Shown: in pieces, positions 17,001 to 24,004 of the stretch
How positions within the stretch are numbered: position 1 is the first letter of the stretch
How the letters are laid out: each line of letters opens with the position of its first letter
NCBI RefSeq assembly: GCF_910578445.1
Contig: NZ_CAJTQC010000006.1
Location: 273-64,272 of the forward strand
Length of the DNA stretch: 64,000 bases
Direction: 5' to 3'
Origin: an uncultured Duncaniella sp.
Lineage (GTDB): Bacteria; Bacteroidota; Bacteroidia; Bacteroidales; Muribaculaceae
Notes under the pieces: generated by a model
Database searches by the model: none
The model's input: only the letters and a program-made list of their open reading frames with translations
What the model was told of the DNA's origin: nothing
Translations under genes and position numbers: made by a program

Positions 17001-17362
17001 AAAAGAATCTTGGGTGCGCTCCAGTTGTAACCATCCTCGGATGTCTGGAGCAGAGTACGCCCTCCACCGACATGCTCGTCGACCGGATTGGAAAGATAGT
17101 GCATGTAGAACTTACCGTTCCAATAGGCCATCATCGGCTGATGATTGTAGGTCCAGCCGTTATCGTTTGGCGAATAGAGGTCATAGCGACGGTTGGCACG
17201 CATTGTCTGAATATTATGCACACCTACTGCCGGCGAAAGAGCTCCGTCGTGGCGGTTGGGATTCGAAAGCTTTGTGCCTGTATAATGTATGCGTTCCTCA
17301 GCTGTGAGTCCGAAGGCTGTCAGACAGGCGGCTGATACGAGTACTAATTTTGTCAGCTTCAT
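14039..17362 (-). CDS. GH143-GH142-like bifunctional enzyme (Dha hydrolase plus beta-L-arabinofuranosidase)
   Basis: Exported protein of 1107 residues, signal peptide about 1-21. Residues about 25-410 look like a sialidase-type beta-propeller (repeated SEDGYNWSAPK, SKDGGNTWAEP and SSDGLDYTTL blades). Residues about 420-620 look like a lectin-type beta-sandwich (LTVEFDLMADQNDHGNLLIEF). Residues about 640-1107 look like an (alpha/alpha)6 barrel (TRGVGKCEWDGAIWPFASAQT). This architecture and size fit the RG-II chain D enzyme, in which GH142 removes L-arabinofuranose and GH143 releases Dha. The assignment rests on architecture and context, not on alignment. The start overlaps the stop of the GH43-like gene by four bases. 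Confidence 0.75.
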   Translation of the reverse strand: MKLTKLVLVSAACLTAFGLTAEERIHYTGTKLSNPNRHDGALSPAVGVHNIQTMRANRRYDLYSPNDNGWTYNHQPMMAYWNGKFYMHYLSNPVDEHVGGGRTLLQTSEDGYNWSAPKILFPVYPVPDGFKKEGIENVASGQDAVMHQRVGFYVSKSGRLLAIGNYGIALHHKDDPNDGNGIGRVVREIYKDGSFGPIYFIYYNHDFNENNTNYPNYKKSKDKGFREACEEIIANPLYRMQWVEEADRNDPLIPLAKPYKAFCWYTLPNGDIASLWKHALTSISKDGGNTWAEPVERAKGFVNSNAKIWGQKLSDGTYATVYNPSEFRWPLAISLSSDGLDYTTLNLVHGEVPPMRYAGQYKSFGPQYVRGIQEGNGTPPDGDLWVTYSVGKEDMWVARVPVPVEIVATGHADENFGDFKSLSDLTMWNIYSPVWAPVSLQEKEGKTWLTLADKDPFDISKVERKIPPTRELTVEFDLMADQNDHGNLLIEFVDDEGTACARLDLTPEGEFRSKGGARYGKILNYEPGKPYHVKVDLSLNNRNSTVYVNGEKKATRMLFAPVKEVERVVFRTGVHSNFPNVDTEADQHNDMPRANDVDKEAVYRIANFKSSSRDIDGTASVLKYNDFSHHADYFNGMEDENIAQAIPNSESSEWMKENIPLFECPDEDMEEMYYYRWWTLRKHIKDTPVGYGMTEFLVDRSYADKYNLIACAIGHHIYESRWLRDRKYLDGIINTWYHGNDGQPMAKMMKFSSWNPDAIYNRYLVNGDFEALAKMYPDLKAEYARWEEQHRLPNGLYWQGDVQDGMEESISGGRKKKYARPTINSYMYGNAKALAAIAGKLGKKDEQELYEKKAEEIKNLVQSRLWNKDHAFFETVRGDTCAQAREAIGYIPWYFNLPDKGKYDEAWLQLNDEGGFSAPYGLTTAERRHPEFRTRGVGKCEWDGAIWPFASAQTLTALANYLNTEENPAVTDSTYFVQMKRYVESQHHRGRPYIGEYLDEVTGYWLKGDQERSRYYNHSTFNDLVITGLVGLRPRNDNTIEVNPLVPDGEWDWFCLDNVPYHGRNVTILWDKDGQRYHKGSGLRVYVDGKEVGHTSKLERLVCKDVL

Positions 17363-18318
17363 TTTTTATTGCTTGCTTCAATAAGGTTTTTGACTACTGA
17401 ACGCGGAGCGCGGAATATAGTGCCGTGCTTGTGGTCCTTGGGAACGCTCACACTGTCAGTGACATCGGTAAAGGTCACAAAGTCCTTTGTCTTGTGGGCG
17501 CTGTAGATGAATTTTCTGTAAGTATCGTAATAGATATAGTAGTCATCTCCGACTTTTGCAACCGATGGTCCTTCGGTGAATGACTCGGTGAAAGGTTCTG
17601 AGGCCGGAGAATAAGGTCCTTCAGCCGACTTGGCAAAAGCCACCTTGATGTTGCGGTTTGGACGGGTGTTATCCTTGACCACCATTACGTAGTCATCATC
17701 ACCACGTTTCACGAGTGTGGCATCGATGCAGCTGAATCCCGGGTCATAGAAAAGTTTAGGCTCGGAGAATGTGTTGAAATCTTTTGTGGTGACGTAATAG
17801 AGACGATGGTTGTTCTTCTCGTCCTCGATTCCGACATCAAATCCTGCATCGACAACACATGAAGCATATATGATCATGAACTGATCCTTGACATCGTCAT
17901 AGAAAAGTTCAGGCGCCCACAGATTCTGGGTTGACGCAATCGAATCCATCGCGGGAATGCGGCGCTGCTCACTCCAGTTGACGAGGTCTTTCGAACTTGC
18001 GTAACCGAATCCGGTATCACCCTTCCACGCGATTGTCCACACAAGATGATAGGTGCTGTCAGGACCTACGACAATCGAGGGGTCGCGCATGATGTTCATG
18101 CCGATTTCAGGTTTGAGCCATGTGCCCGCGATGCTGTCCCAGTGTATGCCGTCCTCGCTGTAAAGGAAGCGAAGACCTTCGTCGGCGGGTTCATGGAAGG
18201 ATGTAAACATATATAGTTGGTCTTCGGGCTGAGTTTCAGTCTTGTTTGCACCCGAATTGCATGAATAGAGGCCGAGTCCAATCCCGACGGTCGCTATAGC
18301 TGCTGCAAATATTTTCAT
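17359..18318 (-). CDS. GH43-like lipoprotein, probable alpha-L-arabinofuranosidase
   Basis: Five-bladed propeller glycosidase of 319 residues with a lipoprotein signal: LGLYSCNSG places the lipidated Cys at residue 20, so it is membrane anchored. All three GH43 acidic residues are visible: Asp in IMRDPSI (base), Asp in SCIDATL (pKa modulator) and Glu in TEGPSV (acid). The family removes arabinofuranose or xylose. In an RG-II cluster the single-arabinose chain E is a natural candidate, which is inference. The gene is coupled by a four-base overlap to the GH143-GH142 gene. A 29-base palindrome lies in the 72-base gap upstream. Confidence 0.78.
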   Translation of the reverse strand: MKIFAAAIATVGIGLGLYSCNSGANKTETQPEDQLYMFTSFHEPADEGLRFLYSEDGIHWDSIAGTWLKPEIGMNIMRDPSIVVGPDSTYHLVWTIAWKGDTGFGYASSKDLVNWSEQRRIPAMDSIASTQNLWAPELFYDDVKDQFMIIYASCVVDAGFDVGIEDEKNNHRLYYVTTKDFNTFSEPKLFYDPGFSCIDATLVKRGDDDYVMVVKDNTRPNRNIKVAFAKSAEGPYSPASEPFTESFTEGPSVAKVGDDYYIYYDTYRKFIYSAHKTKDFVTFTDVTDSVSVPKDHKHGTIFRAPRSVVKNLIEASNKK

Positions 18319-18332
18319 GATGGTTAAATTCT

Positions 18333-18361
18333 GTAGGGACGCGGTGTCACCGCGTCCCTAC
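18333..18361. repeat. Near-perfect 29-base palindrome inside operon B
   Basis: GTAGGGACGCGGTG at 18333-18346 is followed by T and its exact reverse complement at 18348-18361. It could form a very stable hairpin between two co-transcribed genes. There is no T run, so a stabiliser or RNA-processing element, or a REP-like repeat, is likelier than a terminator. Confidence 0.7.
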
Positions 18362-18391
18362 GAGTGATTATTGTAGTTTTTTGTAATGTTT

Positions 18392-21300
18392 TTATAACTC
18401 AAGCCGTGCGTATTTCACGCGCTGACGACGCCATGTATAGATTGCATGAAGCTTGCCGTCCTTACCCTGTATGATGCTCGGATAGGAATACTGGCTGACA
18501 GGGCTGTCTTCAAGCGTCATGACATTTTCCCAATGGATTCCATCGTCTGAGACGGCTACGCAAAGAGGATTGCGGACACCCTTCGGCGTTCCCTTAAGAG
18601 TTGCGAAATCGTTGTAGATAAGCACATGGCGTCCATCCTTAAGCGTCACAGCATCAGTGCCTGAATTATTGTTAGGCATGTCGATGAGTGTGACCGGAGT
18701 CCAAGTGTCGCCGTTGTCGCTGCTCCAGCTTGTCGCAATCTTTGAGTTGCGTGTGCGGCAAAGAATCTGCAATCGTCCGTCGGAATGACGCAGGATGCTC
18801 GGCTGAATGGCATAGATGGGTTCGGGTTCAGTGCGGTCTGTGCGTATCGCCGAATCCGAGGGAAGTGCCCCGGCCGTATGCCATGTCTTGCCTTTGTCAT
18901 CGCTGATTTCAATCCATGCACGCCAGCCCTTGCCTTCGCGGCTGCTTGGCGAGATGATACGGCCATTGATATATTCAGGCTTATTCTTGATCGGACCGAG
19001 GATGCCTTCGGGAAGCGGCTCGCGGTCGCTCCATGTCTTTCCTCCGTCGGTCGAACGGACCACCCATCCTGTCCAGTCACCAACGCTCGAACCAATCTTG
19101 TAGAACAACATCAGCTCTTTCTCACCGGGAATCTGGAAAAGCACCGGATTCCAGCATGCCTTACGGCGGGCATTGGCAATGTCGCCCTTGAAATGCGGGC
19201 CGACAGGACCTGCGGTGGCAGGAGTTGTCTCGGCGTTGATGCCTGAGAGACCTGCAAGCTTGATATTCGGGTCATTGAGGTCGAAAACGCCATCGGCGGC
19301 AATCATCGGTTCGCTCCATTCGGTAGCCCCCTTAGGTTTACGACACACCCAGATGACGCAATCGGGATTGCGCTCCTTAGTTCCGCCAAAGAACGAAGCC
19401 ACGAGATCGCCGTTGTCAAGCTCGACGATAGTAGCGCCGTGACATTCAGGGAATGAGGTTGTTTCGTAAAGGAACTCATCGTTGAGAATCCCTTTGCGCT
19501 TGTCGCCGATTGAAGGATCGACCTTTATATCAAGATTATACACGCCCGAGCCCACGCTCCAGTATGAATTACGGCCTTCGGAACGCATATACTTCGCACC
19601 CGGAGCTTTGACGGCTTTCTTGTCGGGAGTGGGGACGCAGAGGACAGCCGTGGTGTTGCACGGAATCTCGACACGCCACTCGATGTGCATCGGGGTCTTG
19701 ACCCAGCGGCTCGCAAGCAGACCGTAAGGTGTGCGGTATGACGCGTTCACACTGTCGAGCTGCTGAATCGAGAAGTCGGGTTTGAGAAGAATCTCCTTAT
19801 AGCCAGGTTTGGCAGGATTGAAACCGGCAAGATCCTGATAATACCAGTTCAGATGGTCGCCGAGCATCATGACATGGTTATTACTGTTCATGCGACGGCT
19901 TGCGGTGTCGCCGTTCCAAAGCTCCCAGATAGTGGTTGCTCCTTTCGAAATCTCATAGCCGTAGCTCGGATAGGAAGTGTTGGATGCGAGCATCGCTGCG
20001 ACATCGCCGCGCCCTATTCGTGAAAGCTCGCGCATGAGCCAGTTGACACCGATGACACCGGTCGAGATATGTCCCTTGTTGGTCTCGATGATTGTCTTAA
20101 TAAGATTATCGGCCACAGGCTGACGATATTCTGCGGGGACCATGTCAAATGCGAGCGGAAGCACATTGGCTGTCGCTGTATTGTTACCGTAGAAAATGCT
20201 GTCCGGATAGAGGATGTGAGGGGTCTTTACTGGCGATGTGCCTTTCTTGACAGTCAGGAACTGCTTGTTGAAAGCCTCCTTTACTTTATCGGCATCGCTC
20301 TCCCACGCGGCAGCCTCGGAATCGAGGCCCTGCATGCGGGCAAACTTAGCCATCAGCTGACACATCTTATAATAATAAGCGGAAGCAATCAGAGTCCCGT
20401 CCGTCTTGCGGGCCGGATCCTGACTATGGATCATGTCGAGTTTTTCAGGCGGAACACACCAGTCGCCATACTTATCGGCTGTGATAAGACCATCCTTATT
20501 TGTAAAATCGGTCCTGATATGGTTCATCCACTTCTTCATCGCAGCATAATTGCGGATGATAGGCTGAGGATTACCGGTCTGTTCATAAATCATGTCTGAC
20601 ACGACGGGCAGCGTGGACGACCATGTCATGTCGGAAGTGTAGTAGTTGTAGAATGCCGGAGCAATGTCAGGCAGACATCCGTCCTCTCTCTGAGATTCGC
20701 GCATGTCATCCATCCACTTGGCATACATGGTGGCGTTGTCGAAAAGGAAATTTTCGCCCCATGTCCCCATGTTGTGGTCGCCTGTCCACGGCTGGCGCTC
20801 GTCGCGCTGCGGACAGTCAACCGGCACACCCTTGTAGTTGCTGGCTATACCCCACCAAGCATTACGGTGGATGGCATTCATTGTCTTGTTCGAGCTGGCA
20901 AAAGAGCCGTTGTCGGGAAGAGCGTCGTAAACGAACTCTGCCACGATATCTTCGGGCTTGAGATTTTTGACACCTGTAACCTCAACGAACTGGAAACCGT
21001 GGTAAGAGAATTTCGGACTCCATTTCACGCCATTTTCAGAGCCATTGGCAATATAGCGGTCAGTGCTCTGCGCATGGCGGAGATTTTCGACATCAAGCTG
21101 TGTGCTGTCAGGCGAGATGCGTTCGGAATAGCGGATAACTACGGTGTCGCCCTTAGCCACGCCTGCCAAGGCGATCTTGACCCATCCGGCCATATTCTGA
21201 CCGAAGTCCACCATGTAGCGGTCACCGAGTTTGCGAACGCTCTTCGGTTGGAGCGTCTTCATGACCTTCATGTTGGGGGCAGTGTTGCCACGGAGCGTTC

Positions 21301-22297
21301 CGAAAGGAAGCTCCGCACGCTGAGCCTTCAACCATTTCGAATCGTCATAGCCGGGTTTGGTCCAGTCGCCGAGTTCAAGACGGGCATCGTAGACTTCTCC
21401 GTCATATTCATTGTTGCTCCTGATAGGACCTTCGGCGGTCAGACTCCACTTCTCATCGCTGTTGACACGCTGCTTCGTTCCGTCGGCATACTCGATGACC
21501 ATGTTCATGCGCATCTTCGGATAGCCGAACGTAGGAATCTTGTAGGGCTTATAGTTCTGACGCATGGTGTAGAAACGTCCGTTGCCGAGAGTCACGCCGA
21601 CGGCGTTTGCCTCACCGTTGCCTTTGAGAAGGTCAGTGACATCGTAGGAATTATAGAGAGTTGTCCGGCGATAGTCAGTCGGGGCAGGAGCAAGCACGTC
21701 GTCGCCAACTTTCTGACCGTTGATATAGAGTTCATAGAGACCGAGACCGGAGATGTGGACTGTGGCACGCTTGATTTCCTTCTTCTCGCTGTTGAACTCC
21801 TTGCGGAGATAGCGGGAACTCATGCGGCTGTGGGAATCTTCGATGTCCCACTCGAACGGGCCTTCCCATCCGATCCAGCGTCCGCCCCAGTGACCTTCGC
21901 CGACAATACCCATCCCCCACTCTGCCTGAGGACTCCATGGAGATTCGCCACGAGTGGTCGATACTTTGACCTTCCAGTAACAGCGGGTATTGTCAGCAAG
22001 TTTCGGGCCGTTATATTCGACCCACACCGAACGGTCGGAAGAAACTTTGCCTGAATCCCAGATGTCTCCCTGCCCGGCTGCAAGTTTTTCGGGAGAAGAG
22101 GCTACGAGGATATGATAGGCAGTCTGCATCACATCACGGTCAGACGATGTGATTATCCAGCTCAGACGCGGATTGGGCGTCTCGACATTGAGCGGGCCGA
22201 CAAGCCCCTCTGTTGTCAGCGAACCGACATTCACACCTGCGCTGACTCCTGTGACGATTAGTAGTGCAAGAAGCAGGGTTGAAATCCGATGCATCAT
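18392..22297 (-). CDS. GH78 alpha-L-rhamnosidase fused to a sialidase-fold domain
   Basis: Exported fusion of 1301 residues (signal peptide about 1-20). Residues about 22-915 form a complete GH78 enzyme: N-terminal fibronectin-like domain, jelly-rolls, and an (alpha/alpha)6 domain with acid region CPQRDERQPW (about 499) and base region ATTIWELWNG (about 793). After a short linker, residues about 935-1301 form a sialidase-type propeller of the predicted neuraminidase group, beginning GILNDEFLYETTSFPECH, with Asp-box-like repeats STDGGKTWSD, SDDKGKTWHT, SSDNGDTWTP and SDDGIHWEN. Sialidase folds act on 2-keto-3-deoxy acids. RG-II chain C is Rha-(1,5)-Kdo, so one polypeptide may remove first Rha, then Kdo; this is a hypothesis. 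It is third in operon B. Confidence 0.85.
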   Translation of the reverse strand: MMHRISTLLLALLIVTGVSAGVNVGSLTTEGLVGPLNVETPNPRLSWIITSSDRDVMQTAYHILVASSPEKLAAGQGDIWDSGKVSSDRSVWVEYNGPKLADNTRCYWKVKVSTTRGESPWSPQAEWGMGIVGEGHWGGRWIGWEGPFEWDIEDSHSRMSSRYLRKEFNSEKKEIKRATVHISGLGLYELYINGQKVGDDVLAPAPTDYRRTTLYNSYDVTDLLKGNGEANAVGVTLGNGRFYTMRQNYKPYKIPTFGYPKMRMNMVIEYADGTKQRVNSDEKWSLTAEGPIRSNNEYDGEVYDARLELGDWTKPGYDDSKWLKAQRAELPFGTLRGNTAPNMKVMKTLQPKSVRKLGDRYMVDFGQNMAGWVKIALAGVAKGDTVVIRYSERISPDSTQLDVENLRHAQSTDRYIANGSENGVKWSPKFSYHGFQFVEVTGVKNLKPEDIVAEFVYDALPDNGSFASSNKTMNAIHRNAWWGIASNYKGVPVDCPQRDERQPWTGDHNMGTWGENFLFDNATMYAKWMDDMRESQREDGCLPDIAPAFYNYYTSDMTWSSTLPVVSDMIYEQTGNPQPIIRNYAAMKKWMNHIRTDFTNKDGLITADKYGDWCVPPEKLDMIHSQDPARKTDGTLIASAYYYKMCQLMAKFARMQGLDSEAAAWESDADKVKEAFNKQFLTVKKGTSPVKTPHILYPDSIFYGNNTATANVLPLAFDMVPAEYRQPVADNLIKTIIETNKGHISTGVIGVNWLMRELSRIGRGDVAAMLASNTSYPSYGYEISKGATTIWELWNGDTASRRMNSNNHVMMLGDHLNWYYQDLAGFNPAKPGYKEILLKPDFSIQQLDSVNASYRTPYGLLASRWVKTPMHIEWRVEIPCNTTAVLCVPTPDKKAVKAPGAKYMRSEGRNSYWSVGSGVYNLDIKVDPSIGDKRKGILNDEFLYETTSFPECHGATIVELDNGDLVASFFGGTKERNPDCVIWVCRKPKGATEWSEPMIAADGVFDLNDPNIKLAGLSGINAETTPATAGPVGPHFKGDIANARRKACWNPVLFQIPGEKELMLFYKIGSSVGDWTGWVVRSTDGGKTWSDREPLPEGILGPIKNKPEYINGRIISPSSREGKGWRAWIEISDDKGKTWHTAGALPSDSAIRTDRTEPEPIYAIQPSILRHSDGRLQILCRTRNSKIATSWSSDNGDTWTPVTLIDMPNNNSGTDAVTLKDGRHVLIYNDFATLKGTPKGVRNPLCVAVSDDGIHWENVMTLEDSPVSQYSYPSIIQGKDGKLHAIYTWRRQRVKYARLEL

Positions 22298-22336
22298 AAT
22301 GAAAACGTATTGTTGATAACGTGAATATGCAGTGGA

Positions 22337-23782
22337 TTAATACTTGGTGGGAAGTTTTTTCCAATCCTTGCCGATATAGTTCTTGTCGGCATCCACTGCG
22401 ATAAGCACACGGTCATTGCCTGCGCCGTGACCACCGTCATACTGGAAAGGTATGACCTTGCTGTCAAACTCGCCGATATATTCAAGTGCGCCGTCTTTCG
22501 GATCATACCACCATGCGTTTTTCTTCTTTCCTGAAATCTTGGTGAAATCGATTTCCATCGGGCGGTTGGTGTAGTTGTAGACAAGGAGATAGTCATTGCC
22601 CCGGGTGGCTATGAGACGGTCGTAGCGAGTTCCGTTCTCACCGGCGATAATGCTCTGGTCGGGGACACGTTCGAAGAACGGGAAGGCAAGAATAAGATTC
22701 TTGAGATGCTTCATCTGATTGAAACCGGGGTCTTTCATTCCTTCATACCAAGTCTTGGTAGCACCATAGCCACCGACATTGGCAGGCTTGAGCATCTGCA
22801 TGATAGAGTTGTGGCCGTATGTATGGCCGAAAGCACCTGCGAAAACAGCCCAGTAGGCATAACGACGTACATCGGGGGCTTTCCACCAAGGCTGTGAGGG
22901 ATCATGGAGACCATGGGGAATCTCTTCATAGGACGGCTCGGCATCAAAGATAGGTTTGCGGGGCTTCATGGCAAGACCTGCTTCGACATAACGCCAGTTG
23001 TCCTCGGCCTGTGCTGCCTGTGCGGTGTCGTCGCCGTCACCACGCACTTGGTCATAACGGCGGTGACCGCTCTGGAACATGTTGAAATCAAGCCATTCGG
23101 CATTATGAAACCAGTTGATTGACGATGTACGACCGAAAGGATGATAGCTCATGAGATGGTTCTTGTCAATCGACTTGATTGTACGGGCCATTGCATTCCA
23201 CTGGTCAGGATTGATGTCGCCCTTGACATCGCCACCCATCACCCAGATGATGTTAGGAGAATCCTTGTAGCGCTCGGCGAGGAACTTTCCGTATGCCTTG
23301 GCATCGTCAACGCTCATGAGTCCGGCTTTCACGAGACCGCCCCAGATGGGAACCATCGCGATATAGATACCCTGATTTTCGGCCTGCTTGATTATATAGT
23401 CCATGTGATCCCAGTAGCCGTAGACACCCTTCTTGTTGATTTCAGAGAAGTCCCAGCCGTCAGGATTCGAAAGTTGTCCGTAGAAATTGATTGCAGGCAC
23501 ACCGTTGATGGTCTGCACCTGCACCACATTGTAGCCTGCTTCACGGCAACCGTTCAGATAGTAGGAAGCTTCGGAGCGGTCAAGACGTTCGGGCAGAAGC
23601 CAACCGGTCTCTCCCATCCAAAAGAAAGGAGTGCCGTTTTCATGCTGAAGATAAGTACCGTTGTCGGAGACACGTAATTTTCCATTGTCCCAAGGCTTAT
23701 AGACTTTCTTCACGGGGTCCTGTGCATAAACGCTTGACATTGCCGCAATGAAGAGACAGATGAATAAGCTTAATTTTTTCAT
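22337..23782 (-). CDS. GH140-type apiosidase (DUF4038 family)
   Basis: Exported (beta/alpha)8 glycosidase of 481 residues, signal peptide about 1-20. The N-terminal half shows the DUF4038/GH140 pattern (LQHENGTPFFWMGETGWLLP; REAGYNVVQVQTI). Candidate catalytic residues are Asp185 in WVMGGDVKGD and Glu282 in FDAEPSYEEIP, and a C-terminal beta domain begins near residue 395. GH140 enzymes cleave apiose from the galacturonan backbone, the linkage that anchors RG-II chains A and B, so this gene is a signature of RG-II use. It lies between GH95 and the GH78-sialidase fusion. Confidence 0.85.
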   Translation of the reverse strand: MKKLSLFICLFIAAMSSVYAQDPVKKVYKPWDNGKLRVSDNGTYLQHENGTPFFWMGETGWLLPERLDRSEASYYLNGCREAGYNVVQVQTINGVPAINFYGQLSNPDGWDFSEINKKGVYGYWDHMDYIIKQAENQGIYIAMVPIWGGLVKAGLMSVDDAKAYGKFLAERYKDSPNIIWVMGGDVKGDINPDQWNAMARTIKSIDKNHLMSYHPFGRTSSINWFHNAEWLDFNMFQSGHRRYDQVRGDGDDTAQAAQAEDNWRYVEAGLAMKPRKPIFDAEPSYEEIPHGLHDPSQPWWKAPDVRRYAYWAVFAGAFGHTYGHNSIMQMLKPANVGGYGATKTWYEGMKDPGFNQMKHLKNLILAFPFFERVPDQSIIAGENGTRYDRLIATRGNDYLLVYNYTNRPMEIDFTKISGKKKNAWWYDPKDGALEYIGEFDSKVIPFQYDGGHGAGNDRVLIAVDADKNYIGKDWKKLPTKY

Positions 23783-23862
23783 GATTCGCTGGTTTATTAT
23801 TCGTTATTTTAGATTATTCAATTGATGATTGAGGCCGGAGCGAAAATATTGCCGACGAAATT

Positions 23863-23981
23863 GCAGGGACGGTCTTTAAAACGCCTCCATCCACAAGGCC
23901 GTAGCCTCATGGACGGAATTAACGTTGATTTTGATTGATGCAACTGATTGACGCTGACGATGTTTTTTAAAGCGTCCCTGC
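23863..23981. repeat. Intergenic element with inverted ends between GH95 and GH140 genes
   Basis: GCAGGGACGGTCTTTAAA (23863-23880) is the near inverse of TTTAAAGCGTCCCTGC (23966-23981). The interior holds a second imperfect dyad around 23888-23918. The end motif (AGGGACG) is shared with the palindrome at 18333-18361. It fills most of the 222-base gap, in which I see no gene or good promoter. Confidence 0.45.
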
Positions 23982-24004
23982 AAAGACGTCACATAGTTCA
24001 ATTA

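Noticed and set aside
20774..22054. Long open frame on the plus strand opposite the GH78-sialidase gene
   Set aside because: It lies wholly antisense to a well-supported gene and its translation has no family features. Similar long antisense frames at 47486-48865, 52288-53829 and 55705-57156 have the same cause: codon bias of the real genes.
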